Origin: UBA2108 sp002713215
GTDB taxonomy: Bacteria > Bacteroidota > Bacteroidia > Flavobacteriales_G > Salibacteraceae
Reading direction: 5' to 3'
Assembly (NCBI GenBank): GCA_937891015.1
Contig: CALAPY010000098.1
Location: 1 to 27,901 of the forward strand
DNA: 27,901 nucleotides
This document shows, in pieces, positions 16,809 through 23,370 of the stretch (within the stretch, counting starts at the first letter, position 1; each line of letters begins with the position of its first letter). The position numbers and the translations under genes were made by a program. The notes under the pieces were generated by a model. The model was not told the DNA's origin and made no database searches. It was given only the letters and a program-made list of their open reading frames with translations.

Positions 16809-17312
16809 TTATTCATCTAGCCTAACTGCATAAATCAATTCGTCCTCAAATCTATCCTTTTTCCAAATGGTGTTTTTTAAACGTGCTTCCAGAACGAACC
16901 CGTTTTTTTCCAGTACACGTTGAGATGCCTTGTTGGAACCATAGGGTCGAGCAAAAATTCGATTGATTGGAAATGTATTAAACCCGTATTCTACCATTTC
17001 TTTTATGGCCTTGGATACAATTCCATGTCCCCATAACGGTTCGGCTAGCCAATAGCCAAGTTCCATATTCTTCTTATGAATATCTTCTTGCGGGTGAACT
17101 CCAATTCCACCACAGGCTTCTCCCCGAATTTCAATGGCAAAAATGCAGAGTGGCTCACCGCCTGAGGCATATTCAATAAACTTCTTACCAGCTTCTTCGG
17201 TGTAGGGATAAGGGAATTTGTCGGTCATGTTTTTCCCAATTTTCCAATTATTGGCGTACTTCACCAGGCTTTTTAAGTCAGTTGATTTCCAAGGCCGGAG
17301 TTTACATTCCAT
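16809..17312 (-). CDS. GNAT-family N-acetyltransferase (RimJ/RimL-like)
   Basis: 167 residues. KLRPWKSTDLKSLVKYANN is a typical first strand and helix. LGYWLAEPLWGHGIVSKAIK holds the acetyl-CoA-binding loop (G-x-G after LAEPLW), and FARPYGSNKASQRVLEKNGF is the conserved N-x-x-S-x-x-V-L-E-K-x-G-F motif of the Acetyltransf_3 subgroup. Members acetylate ribosomal proteins or small amines; the substrate is not evident. It follows the VOC gene after 12 bases in the minus-strand run. Confidence 0.9.
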   Translation of the reverse strand: MECKLRPWKSTDLKSLVKYANNWKIGKNMTDKFPYPYTEEAGKKFIEYASGGEPLCIFAIEIRGEACGGIGVHPQEDIHKKNMELGYWLAEPLWGHGIVSKAIKEMVEYGFNTFPINRIFARPYGSNKASQRVLEKNGFVLEARLKNTIWKKDRFEDELIYAVRLDE

Positions 17313-17324
17313 TTTCTCTATTAA

Positions 17325-17675
17325 TTATTCTTCCTCAGACCAGATTGCCAATTCATTCCCTGAAGGATCAGCAAAATGAAATCGTTTACCACCAGGAAAT
17401 GAAAAGATGTCTTTGGTAATTGTTCCACCACATTGGAGAACCTTATTCTTTATTTCTTCCAGATCTTTGTGGTACAGTACAACCAGGGCACCATTGATCA
17501 CTTTTTGATCCGTTAATTCAAACCCGCCTTCCAGTCCGCTTTCGGCAAATGCGGTATAGGTAGGACCATAATCGGTGAAAGTCCATCCAAAAGATCCGGA
17601 GTAAAAAGCTTTTATTTTCTCAAGGTCATTGGCTTTAAACTCTACGTAATTTATGTCATTATCTTTCATATTCAT
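17325..17675 (-). CDS. VOC-family (glyoxalase/bleomycin resistance-like) protein
   Basis: 116 residues from ATG 17675 (ATG 17669 is equally possible). It has one full set of paired beta-alpha-beta-beta-beta modules: INYVEFKANDLEKIKAFYSG, then GGFEL, and FHFADPSGNELAIW, the usual metal-ligand E near the end. VOC proteins hold a divalent metal and catalyse lyase, isomerase or dioxygenase reactions, or bind antibiotics. Its start overlaps the end of the upstream methyltransferase gene by 11-17 bases, so it is translationally coupled to it. Confidence 0.9.
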   Translation of the reverse strand: MNMKDNDINYVEFKANDLEKIKAFYSGSFGWTFTDYGPTYTAFAESGLEGGFELTDQKVINGALVVLYHKDLEEIKNKVLQCGGTITKDIFSFPGGKRFHFADPSGNELAIWSEEE

Positions 17676-18465
17676 TTTTTTGACAGGTAATGAAGAGATA
17701 GTCGCCCAGGTCGTTTTCGTACCTGCGCATGACTTCCTTTACTTTCCTGGATTCAACATCGGCCTTTAGAATTGCCAACCCACTTTCCACCTCTTTTTGA
17801 TTTGCCAGTAAAGAAAAGGAAGAAATTCCGTTCCGGATTTCTTCTCTAAAATATAGGGTAGGATCGTGCTTGCCACAATAGAGAAAGTGATCTTCTAAAT
17901 CTGGTTTTACAAAGTAGGGTTCCTGCTCAACAATTTCCAGCTCCGTATTTTTTAAAGCATATTTAATTTTCTCCATGGATGGTAAAACGCTGATCGAATC
18001 ATCGATCATGGTTGGGAAATAGTACTTCAGCCAGTAGTTGTTGGTTTGTTCGGGAAGTGTGGTAAAAAGAACCATTTTACCGTTCTTTTTAAGAACCCGG
18101 TCTATTTCTTTAAATCCCTTACTCAAATTTTTCCAATGGTGAATGGTAAGGCTAACCAATACCCCGTCAACACTTTCATTATCCTGTTGAATGTGTTCGG
18201 CAGTTCCCAACTTCCATTCAATAGAAGAGTTTTTAATTCTAGCCTTATCCAGCATTGCCTCGGAAGGATCAACTCCAATAAACCGCAACCCCATTCCATT
18301 TAGGGTAGAAGTATAATTGCCGGTACCACAACCTACATCCAGGTAGATGCCATTTGGGTCGGTCTTTATAAACTGATACATTTCACTAGCCAGAAATCCG
18401 TCCGCTTTACGGGTAGAATCGTAATCAATTCCAATGGTGTTGTATGTAGGGGTTTGAGTGTTCAT
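17659..18465 (-). CDS. Class I SAM-dependent methyltransferase
   Basis: 268 residues from ATG 18465. Motif I is YLDVGCGTGNYTS (about residue 38), followed by FIGVDPSEAML, the acidic SAM-ribose ligand, and VDGVLVSLTIHHWKN with motif post-II. IDRVLKKNGKMVLFT is motif III. This is the UbiE/Methyltransf_11 subgroup, acting on an unidentified small molecule. It is the first gene of the packed minus-strand run that continues to DUF3052. No convincing promoter was seen in the 90-base gap upstream. Confidence 0.9.
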   Translation of the reverse strand: MNTQTPTYNTIGIDYDSTRKADGFLASEMYQFIKTDPNGIYLDVGCGTGNYTSTLNGMGLRFIGVDPSEAMLDKARIKNSSIEWKLGTAEHIQQDNESVDGVLVSLTIHHWKNLSKGFKEIDRVLKKNGKMVLFTTLPEQTNNYWLKYYFPTMIDDSISVLPSMEKIKYALKNTELEIVEQEPYFVKPDLEDHFLYCGKHDPTLYFREEIRNGISSFSLLANQKEVESGLAILKADVESRKVKEVMRRYENDLGDYLFITCQKNEYER

Positions 18466-18555
18466 TTTGCCAAATTAGATTACATTCAAAAATACGTGAT
18501 CTAACGGTTTTGATAAAACGAGTTTCAGTCCATTTTAGCTTTTGGTAAATGCATT

Positions 18556-19320
18556 TTATCCATTCTGGTAATCATTTCCTAAAGCTTTCTTGAAAATTTT
18601 TGTCAGTTTTCCTGCCAGAGTTTTATTCGATTTAGCTATCTCCTCAACCAATAATTGGGTACTTGAATTTAAAGATGTTCTTAGTTCTTTTACTTCTATC
18701 GCTTTAATTAAGGTTTTATCTAAATAGTTGAGTTCACTTTTAGGCAGTTGGTCAACTCCTCTTCCATGAGCAGATGGTAGCCCAAAACGCAAACATTTTA
18801 GGGCAATAATGTGTTCCCGGAGATTACTAATCCAAAATTCAGCCTGCCATAGTTTTCCACGGTTTATAGATGAGTTAGCATGCATAACATGATGCCAGCC
18901 CCATCCCCTTAGTTTTTCAATAGAGGGATTCGGGAATTTTTTGTTTTCAAGGGCCCGTCCAAACAGCAGTCTGAAGTTTGGTGACTTAGGTCCATATTCA
19001 CTTTCAGGAATAACGGACAAATCTACCTCCAGGCCACTGGAAAATAAAAGCACACGGTATATTGCTAATGAATGTGGTACATCGAAATAGTGGATGATTT
19101 CATAGTCCATTGATAGTAAGTCTGCCCATTTATCAAGAACCTTTTTAGGATTTATATCTCCCTTTATTCCAAATGATATGTCAAGATCAGACCATTTGTC
19201 TTGTTTGTCTGCTGCAAAGGAACCAACCAGGGCACCTCCAATTATCCTGTTATCCAATTGGCCAATTTGTACCAATTGATTATAAAGTGCCGTACGTTCT
19301 TCCTCTTTAAACAAGACCAT
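18556..19320 (-). CDS. Nucleotidyltransferase-domain protein (aminoglycoside nucleotidyltransferase-like)
   Basis: 254 residues from ATG 19320. VGSFAADKQDKWSDLDISF is the GS...DxD motif of the polymerase-beta-type nucleotidyltransferase fold, and LEVDLSVIPESE provides the third catalytic Asp. The C-terminal half is helical (WHHVMHANSSINRGKLWQAE; SNLREHIIALK), as in substrate-binding domains of streptomycin adenylyltransferase-like proteins. It probably transfers a nucleotide to a small molecule; resistance is not shown by sequence. It starts 27 bases after the end of the membrane-protein gene to its right and may be chromosomal or the last cassette of the adjoining array. Confidence 0.8.
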   Translation of the reverse strand: MVLFKEEERTALYNQLVQIGQLDNRIIGGALVGSFAADKQDKWSDLDISFGIKGDINPKKVLDKWADLLSMDYEIIHYFDVPHSLAIYRVLLFSSGLEVDLSVIPESEYGPKSPNFRLLFGRALENKKFPNPSIEKLRGWGWHHVMHANSSINRGKLWQAEFWISNLREHIIALKCLRFGLPSAHGRGVDQLPKSELNYLDKTLIKAIEVKELRTSLNSSTQLLVEEIAKSNKTLAGKLTKIFKKALGNDYQNG

Positions 19321-19347
19321 TAATTATTCGTTTAATTGTAGTTAACG

Positions 19348-19998
19348 CTATAACTTTTGTCGTGCGTTCGTTTTTTTTTCAATTATCATTTTCAGATCAG
19401 AGTAAAGGTAAGCTCCCGCTATAGCCATTGCTCCAATTCCTGCTCCTTGTGATTTCCAATTCGCAGGATTGAAAATCATGTAAACTCCAAAACCAATAAG
19501 AAACAAACAGAATGGATAAGCAAAAAGTCGAATTATTACTTTCTTAAAAGTCCATTCTTTTTCATGTGTCTCTATTTTCTCTTGAATTGCAACGCCTTTC
19601 TTGACCTCTATAAGGTTCTTGAGAAAAGTATCAATATTTCTGTTATTCCAACCGAATGAGACGACAGAACTCCACTTGTTTGGGTCGCAAATACTATTCA
19701 ATAGAACTCGGTCTTTTTCTTTGATTATTGTAATCATTTCACCCCAACTATCTGTCCAATTCCAAGGACGATAGGCTCGGAATATTTTCTTGTCGTTAAG
19801 TTCAATTTGCCATTCGTATTCTTTGACAGTCCTATTAATGGCTTCTTGAAACTCTTGGTCTGAGTATTCAACTTTTACTTCTCTAAGTCTCAGTCGTCTT
19901 TTTTGAATAAGGTAAAATATAATGGCAGGAATTGTCCATGGCCATGCTGTCGTAATGAGTTCTTCCGCAGTTCTCACTCCATCATAAGTGTCTGTCAC
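19348..19998 (-). CDS. Membrane protein of unknown function, 3' part of an apparently frameshifted gene
   Basis: 216 residues from GTG 19998, but the frame upstream of that GTG still encodes protein-like sequence (GLTLFSLFEIYV) and is cut off at TAA 20068-20070 without a good start. A membrane helix lies near residues 18-32 (WPWTIPAIIFYLIQKRR) and a hairpin of two near 160-200 (FCLFLIGFGVYMIF, GIGAMAIAGAYLY). The middle, with YEWQIELNDKKIFRAYR and GEMITIIKEKDRVLLNSI, looks like a soluble beta-rich domain. The family is not named. The proper N-terminus appears to lie in another frame at 20025-20138. The last codons, near CGCACGAC, resemble an attC end. Confidence 0.6.
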   Translation of the reverse strand: MTDTYDGVRTAEELITTAWPWTIPAIIFYLIQKRRLRLREVKVEYSDQEFQEAINRTVKEYEWQIELNDKKIFRAYRPWNWTDSWGEMITIIKEKDRVLLNSICDPNKWSSVVSFGWNNRNIDTFLKNLIEVKKGVAIQEKIETHEKEWTFKKVIIRLFAYPFCLFLIGFGVYMIFNPANWKSQGAGIGAMAIAGAYLYSDLKMIIEKKTNARQKL

Positions 19999-20024
19999 AT
20001 AGATTTCAAATAAGCTAAAAAGAG

Positions 20025-20138
20025 TTAGTCCTGAAAAAAAAGAATAAATAATACAATGAAAAAATGGTTAAGGATTTGCCACCAACTAAGTTTCAGCCGT
20101 TTTGTTTGTTTCATTATGTCAATCCATTCTCTCTTCAT
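20025..20138 (-). pseudogene. N-terminal fragment of the neighbouring membrane-protein gene, separated by a T8 frameshift
   Basis: From ATG 20138 (or GTG 20150) the frame reads MKREWIDIMKQTKRLKLSWW then a hydrophobic stretch, and stops at TAA 20025-20027. The sequence in the next frame continues the same membrane helix and leads directly into the 19348-19998 gene. The switch occurs at a run of eight T (coding strand; A 20034-20041). One extra T would join the two into one protein of about 257 residues with two N-terminal helices. This is either a real frameshift, a phase-variable tract, or a sequencing error. Confidence 0.6.
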
Positions 20139-20152
20139 TGGTTTTTTCACAT

Positions 20153-20289
20153 GACGCACAACGGTTTGGCTAAGAAACGTGCGGGTTTTGGAATACGTCT
20201 CTGTCAGCGGAGAACGAAGTTTTGTTATGTGTATTAATGTTCATTTTACCTTGTCAGCCCGCATGTTTTCTTGGCCTTTGTTAGCGGCA
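20153..20289 (-). other. attC-like recombination site 1
   Basis: Left arm 20169-20185 (GCTAAGAAACGTGCGGG) pairs with right arm 20258-20275 (CCCGCATGTTTTCTTGGC); the differences are G.T wobbles and one extrahelical T. Outer simple ends are GCACAAC (20156-20162) and GTTAGCG (20280-20286), near RYYYAAC...GTTRRRY. The total of about 130 bp is within the usual attC size range. The 72-base centre has no recognised gene. Confidence 0.55.
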
Positions 20290-20335
20290 TACCTTTTTTC
20301 TCTGTTTGTTGTAGTAGGTTGTATCTGTATTCCAT

Positions 20336-20845
20336 TTATTCTTTTGTTTTTGTCTTGAGAAATAATGTCATAATTGCACCAATGATTGTATCTATAAGAG
20401 TTGTTACAATAATAAAGAAGCCAAATTGTATGAAACCACCATCAAAAATCTTTTTTGTCATAGCAAGTTCATCAGCAATTTGTTGAGGGGTTTTTCCTTC
20501 TGCAACAAGTTGACTTGTCTTGAATTGCATTGACAACTCTGCATATTCGGGGTTGATAATATTGGAATAAAGTGCGAACCATACCCCCTGAAGTATCGCA
20601 TAAAACAGAGAAATGAAAAATGCAGTTTTTAATCCTTGAATAAAAGTAAGATGTCCGTTGAGTATCTTGTTTCGCTTTTCTCTGATGCCAAAAAACAGAA
20701 TTACGAGCACAATTATTGCAATTATCGGCTGGGTATATTGTCCCATTTCCATATTCGTAGTATTAAAGCCGAGTAGATGTTCTGTTGTAACCCAAATTAT
20801 TAATGCTATTGCCGAGATAAACGAATATTTGATTTCTGTTTTCAT
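20336..20845 (-). CDS. DUF4199 membrane protein
   Basis: 169 residues from ATG 20845; the longer frame to 20962 runs into the upstream gene and is not used. Four hydrophobic helices are visible: FISAIALIIWVTTEHLLGF, IIAIIVLVILFFGI, GLKTAFFISLFYAILQGVWF and FGFFIIVTTLIDTIIGAI. The phrase FGIREKRNKILNGHLTFIQG after the second helix and the soluble loop between helices three and four are typical of DUF4199, a Bacteroidota inner-membrane family of unknown function. It is the last gene of segment B, 19 bases after VOC, and its stop lies 46 bases from the GTTAGCGGCA end of attC-like site 1. Confidence 0.85.
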   Translation of the reverse strand: MKTEIKYSFISAIALIIWVTTEHLLGFNTTNMEMGQYTQPIIAIIVLVILFFGIREKRNKILNGHLTFIQGLKTAFFISLFYAILQGVWFALYSNIINPEYAELSMQFKTSQLVAEGKTPQQIADELAMTKKIFDGGFIQFGFFIIVTTLIDTIIGAIMTLFLKTKTKE

Positions 20846-20864
20846 TAATGTATTGTTGTTTAAA

Positions 20865-21275
20865 TTATTTTTTTTGTCCGAGTGAAAACCAATTTCCTGA
20901 ATCGTCTTTGAATAACGCTTCAACACCGTAGAATTCTTCTTTCGGAGCTTTGGTGAACTCAACCCCTTTTTGTTTCAACTCTTCATAGGTAGCAAAGATG
21001 TCCTTGCATTCAAATACTCCAAAACCAAATGTTCCTTTCTTTACAAGGTCACGCATTTGTTCTGCGGTTTCTTTTGTGAACATCATTCCGCTTGTAATAG
21101 CCATAAGAGAAATTTCTAAGTCAGGCTGTTCAGGTGGACAAACTGTAAGCCAACGGTCCCCTTCTTCCATTGGTGCGTCAGTGTGAACTTTAAATCCGAG
21201 CTTGTTTACATAAAACTCGTAAGCACTATCTTGATTCAAGACGTAGATGCTAACATGGTTCATTTTTGTAATCAT
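20865..21275 (-). CDS. VOC-family protein in the AraC cassette segment
   Basis: 136 residues from ATG 21275 (ATG 21263 is an alternative). MNHVSIYVLNQDSAYEFYVN and KLGFKVHTD form the first module; GFGVFECKDIFATYEELKQK and VEALFKDDSGNWFSLG form the second, with the family's metal-ligand positions His7 and the C-terminal loop partly kept. It resembles the stand-alone VOC enzymes that convert or sequester small molecules. It lies between the AraC-type regulator and DUF4199 in the same direction and is likely regulated by that regulator (inference). Confidence 0.88.
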   Translation of the reverse strand: MITKMNHVSIYVLNQDSAYEFYVNKLGFKVHTDAPMEEGDRWLTVCPPEQPDLEISLMAITSGMMFTKETAEQMRDLVKKGTFGFGVFECKDIFATYEELKQKGVEFTKAPKEEFYGVEALFKDDSGNWFSLGQKK

Positions 21276-21325
21276 TGCATTTGTTATTTAGTGTTTATAA
21301 TGAAGTAAAAGTCCGCAATGATTTA

Positions 21326-21781
21326 TTACATCACTTCTTCAAAATTGCTTTTTTGAGTCCAACCGTTTTTGTCTGCGAAACAACTGGGGACAAATTTCAG
21401 GGGAGTTTGCAAAATTTGCTTTTTAATTTGTTGCTGTTGTGTCAAATAAGCAGACGGTGTTAGGCCAACAATACGTTTGAAAAGTCCGCTGAATGAACTT
21501 AAACTTTCAAAACCCACAGAGAAGCAAACATCTGTCACAGGAATGTCTGTCCGTAAAAGTTGCATTGCTATTTCAACACGCACATTTATTAGGTATTGGT
21601 GCGGTGTCTTACCGTAAATCCTTTTGAACTGTCGCAGGAAATGAAATTTTGAAAAGTATGATTCGTCAGCGATGTCATCAAGGTTAATGTTGTCTGCGTA
21701 GTTGGTATCGATGAAAAGTTTTGCCTGAACTATTCGTCTGTATAGATAAACTTTTGGATATGTATTGTTTGTCTGTCTCAA
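21326..21781 (-). CDS. AraC-family transcriptional regulator (DNA-binding domain only)
   Basis: 151 residues from TTG 21781; an in-frame TAG just upstream (21788-21790 region) leaves no other start. Both helix-turn-helix motifs of the AraC/XylS domain are present: DDIADESYFSKFHFLRQFKR and, after MQLLRTDIPVTDVCF, SVGFESLSSFSGLFKRIVG with LTPSAYL. There is no sensor domain; the tail of about 35 residues is Gln/Lys rich. It probably controls the VOC and DUF4199 genes that follow. The start is 24 bases from the TGCCGCTAAC end of attC-like site 2, leaving no room for its own promoter within the segment. Confidence 0.9.
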   Translation of the reverse strand: MRQTNNTYPKVYLYRRIVQAKLFIDTNYADNINLDDIADESYFSKFHFLRQFKRIYGKTPHQYLINVRVEIAMQLLRTDIPVTDVCFSVGFESLSSFSGLFKRIVGLTPSAYLTQQQQIKKQILQTPLKFVPSCFADKNGWTQKSNFEEVM

Positions 21782-21804
21782 GTTACTCTATCGTTTTTTT
21801 TGGT

Positions 21805-22024
21805 TGCCGCTAACGTTCTGTGGCCATGAGAAGTAGGCGTGAAGCAGTAAGTGGCGCGTGGGCCAAGTATTCATTCCTATTGCGTTTTGGTTGTCGCGTG
21901 CAGGCACCAACACACATACTGCCCGTGGCAGACTCTTCGGAACTCGGGTATGGGTTATTAAATTTCATTCGTTTCAAATTTACAACAGACCAGCCTATTT
22001 CTCATTTGGCCATTGTTAGGGTTA
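21805..22024 (-). other. attC-like recombination site 2 (long form)
   Basis: Left arm 21822-21838 (GGCCATGAGAAGTAGGC) pairs with right arm 21993-22011 (GCCTATTTCTCATTTGGCC), the only differences being one G.T wobble and two extrahelical T. Outer simple ends are CGCTAAC (21808-21814) and GTTAGGG (22015-22021). The site is about 215 bp, longer than most attC sites, because of a 154-base centre in which no gene is credible. Confidence 0.55.
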
Positions 22025-22042
22025 GTATTTGTTTCATTTTCA

Positions 22043-22696
22043 TTAGAAAATACCCCTTGCTTTTAATACACTATTTTTTTCAAGTAGGAAGAGTTCCCTA
22101 GGGTAGAAACCCATCAAACATTTGGCACTATCTCCTACAATTTCGTAATAGGGTTTTGGAAATCGATTTGCAATTTGTTCCTTATCTTCAATCATACTTA
22201 TGTCTATATACTCCGGTTCTTCAAGATCGAGAGGAACAGGCTCAATAATTTTTCCTTCGTTTTTAATTTCATTGTAGTTTGTTCTGCATTCTGCAAAGCG
22301 CCCGTCAGTTGTTTTTTTTACTTCTGACCACATTCGATATTCTAACTCCAAACCGTGTTTTTTCTTATTCATAAATAAAAGGGCATATTCAGGGAAGTCA
22401 TAGAGTGGAAGATGACTATAGACTATAAATTTCACCGTTTTTTCTTCGGAGAATCCATAAACTGGTTTCAATATTTTAAATTTAGCTACATATTTTCTAT
22501 GAAAAAAACGCCATTCGGGCAATAAGCGATTTCGTTGCTTAAAGAATATTTTTTCTCCAACGAATACGAATAGTTTTACTGAATCAGGTTCCTCATTTTC
22601 TATCGCCGGAAGAATTGAATCCTTTGGAATACCCGAATTGGAACAAAAAGAAATTACCGAATTAAATAATAAATATGTAATTACTAGTAGCCTCAT
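22043..22696 (-). CDS. Signal-peptide protein of unknown function, sole gene of cassette segment A
   Basis: 217 residues from ATG 22696. Residues 1-18 form a signal peptide (MRLLVITYLLFNSVISFC); Cys18 lies at its end but the lipobox is poor, so lipidation is uncertain. The body is mixed alpha-beta with no known motif: VKLFVFVGEKIFFKQRN, FKILKPVYGFSEEKTVKFIV and YDFPEYALLFMNKK look like beta strands. There is no catalytic signature. It lies alone between two attC-like palindromes; the start is 5 bases from one end (TAACCCTAAC) and the stop 19 bases from the other, so it must be expressed from outside. Function not recognised. Confidence 0.75.
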   Translation of the reverse strand: MRLLVITYLLFNSVISFCSNSGIPKDSILPAIENEEPDSVKLFVFVGEKIFFKQRNRLLPEWRFFHRKYVAKFKILKPVYGFSEEKTVKFIVYSHLPLYDFPEYALLFMNKKKHGLELEYRMWSEVKKTTDGRFAECRTNYNEIKNEGKIIEPVPLDLEEPEYIDISMIEDKEQIANRFPKPYYEIVGDSAKCLMGFYPRELFLLEKNSVLKARGIF

Positions 22697-22700
22697 ATAT

Positions 22701-22763
22701 TAACCCTAACGGCCCCGCTATGAAACGTATCCCGAAGGGTATGTTTTATAGCGATTGTTGTAC
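22701..22763 (-). other. attC-like recombination site 3 (short form)
   Basis: Arms 22717-22733 (GCTATGAAACGTATCCC) and 22737-22752 (GGGTATGTTTTATAGC) pair around a GAA loop with two G.T wobbles and one extrahelical base. Outer simple ends are CCCTAAC (22704-22710) and GTTGTAC (22757-22763). The total of 60 bp fits the minimum attC size. Confidence 0.55.
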
Positions 22764-22811
22764 CCCGTTTTTATTTTTTTCTTTTCGTTTTTCTGTCCAT
22801 GCGTTGGGAAA

Positions 22812-22875
22812 GACACACTTATTGACAAGCTTGGGCTTGTGTGCTTGCCTTGAGCGGCTTGGCAATGTGTGTGAC
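22812..22875. repeat. Imperfect hairpin after the defence operon
   Basis: ACACACTTATTG (22813-22824) and CAATGTGTGTG (22863-22873) form the outer stem, with CAAGC/GCTTG (22826-22837) and TTGCC/GGCAA (22845-22865) inside. It lies directly after the stop of the smallest membrane-protein gene, so it may terminate the operon or be part of the attC-like site 3 flank. Confidence 0.4.
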
Positions 22876-22886
22876 TGTGTGTTGGA

Positions 22887-23126
22887 TTATTCATCAAACA
22901 ATTTCCCGATTAAATACCCTATTAATGTAATTGCTCCAATAGCAAGTGCTGCATTTACAATTTCGTCTGAATTCTTTTTGTTTAGGTAGTCATTATATTG
23001 TAATTGAGTGATTTTACCACTCTCATACATCATACTCATAAACTCGTCTTTCTCCGCTTTGGTTGCTTGGTTGGCTTTCACTTTGTCTCCTAACAATGAA
23101 AGCCTCTTGTAGTCTATGCTATTCAT
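22887..23126 (-). CDS. Very small C-terminal-anchored membrane protein in defence operon
   Basis: 79 residues from ATG 23126, overlapping the preceding small gene by 8 bases. The first 55 residues are charged and helical (YKRLSLLGDKVKANQATKA, LQYNDYLNKKN); the last 25 are a membrane helix (NAALAIGAITLIGYLIGKLF). It is a tail-anchored protein with the bulk probably in the cytoplasm. No family is recognised. Its place as last gene of the Res-RloC operon, all four genes overlapping or within ten bases, suggests a role with the RloC-like ATPase, such as membrane damage or regulation (inference). Confidence 0.75.
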   Translation of the reverse strand: MNSIDYKRLSLLGDKVKANQATKAEKDEFMSMMYESGKITQLQYNDYLNKKNSDEIVNAALAIGAITLIGYLIGKLFDE

Positions 23127-23361
23127 TATTATTGTTTTTAAAGTGATCGAAAACCTTATGTAACATTGGATAGAGTTGATTTAACTGGTCAATGGTTTGT
23201 TGCTGTAATTCATCCCTTTTCTCCAATTCTTTCATTTCTAGTTTTAATTCAGAGATTTCATCTTTAAAGCCATTTAATGTTTTAAAATGCCAATAAAGAA
23301 AACCGCCAATTGCAGAAATTGCAGCAAGGATTCCAAGTATTATTTGAAGTGTTTGACTCAT
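23119..23361 (-). CDS. Small membrane-anchored coiled-coil protein in defence operon
   Basis: 80 residues from ATG 23361, nine bases after the RloC-like stop. Residues 5-25 are a membrane helix (LQIILGILAAISAIGGFLYW); residues about 30-65 have a heptad pattern (ISELKLEMKELEKRDELQQQ), so a coiled coil probably forms oligomers. The layout is like small holin- or phage-sensor-type proteins, but no family is recognised. It overlaps the following gene by eight bases, so the pair is translated together, and may sense or be activated by RloC (inference). Confidence 0.75.
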   Translation of the reverse strand: MSQTLQIILGILAAISAIGGFLYWHFKTLNGFKDEISELKLEMKELEKRDELQQQTIDQLNQLYPMLHKVFDHFKNNNNE

Positions 23362-23370
23362 TTTAATTGT

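Larger units (their letters stand above)
20153..22763 (-). mobile_element. Candidate attC-like cassette array without integrase (CALIN-like)
   Basis: Three attC-like palindromes delimit two complete segments. Segment B runs from GTTAGCGGCA (20280) to TGCCGCTAAC (21814) and holds AraC, VOC and DUF4199 genes. Segment A runs from GTTAGGGTTA (22015) to TAACCCTAAC (22710) and holds one gene. All genes face left, stop near the GTT end of one palindrome and start within about 10-35 bases of the next, with no room for promoters. The two 10-bp end pairs are perfectly complementary within each segment but not across each palindrome, as expected when each segment circularises and inserts by integron-type recombination. 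No integrase gene is visible here. Confidence 0.6.

Noticed and set aside
18490..18555. Possible fourth attC-like site after the nucleotidyltransferase gene (CTAACGG at 18513-18519)
   Set aside because: No convincing second arm or GTT end can be paired with it.
20846..20962. N-terminal extension of the DUF4199 protein
   Set aside because: The extra 39 residues are hydrophilic, overlap the upstream VOC gene, and precede the normal family start at ATG 20845.
21820..22101. Plus-strand frame of 93 residues over attC-like site 2
   Set aside because: It lies across the palindrome arms and the end of the opposite gene, has no recognisable motif and no credible start context.
22720..22989. Plus-strand frame of 89 residues over attC-like site 3
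   Set aside because: It crosses the palindrome and runs antisense into the small membrane-protein gene; composition is that of the hairpin sequence.
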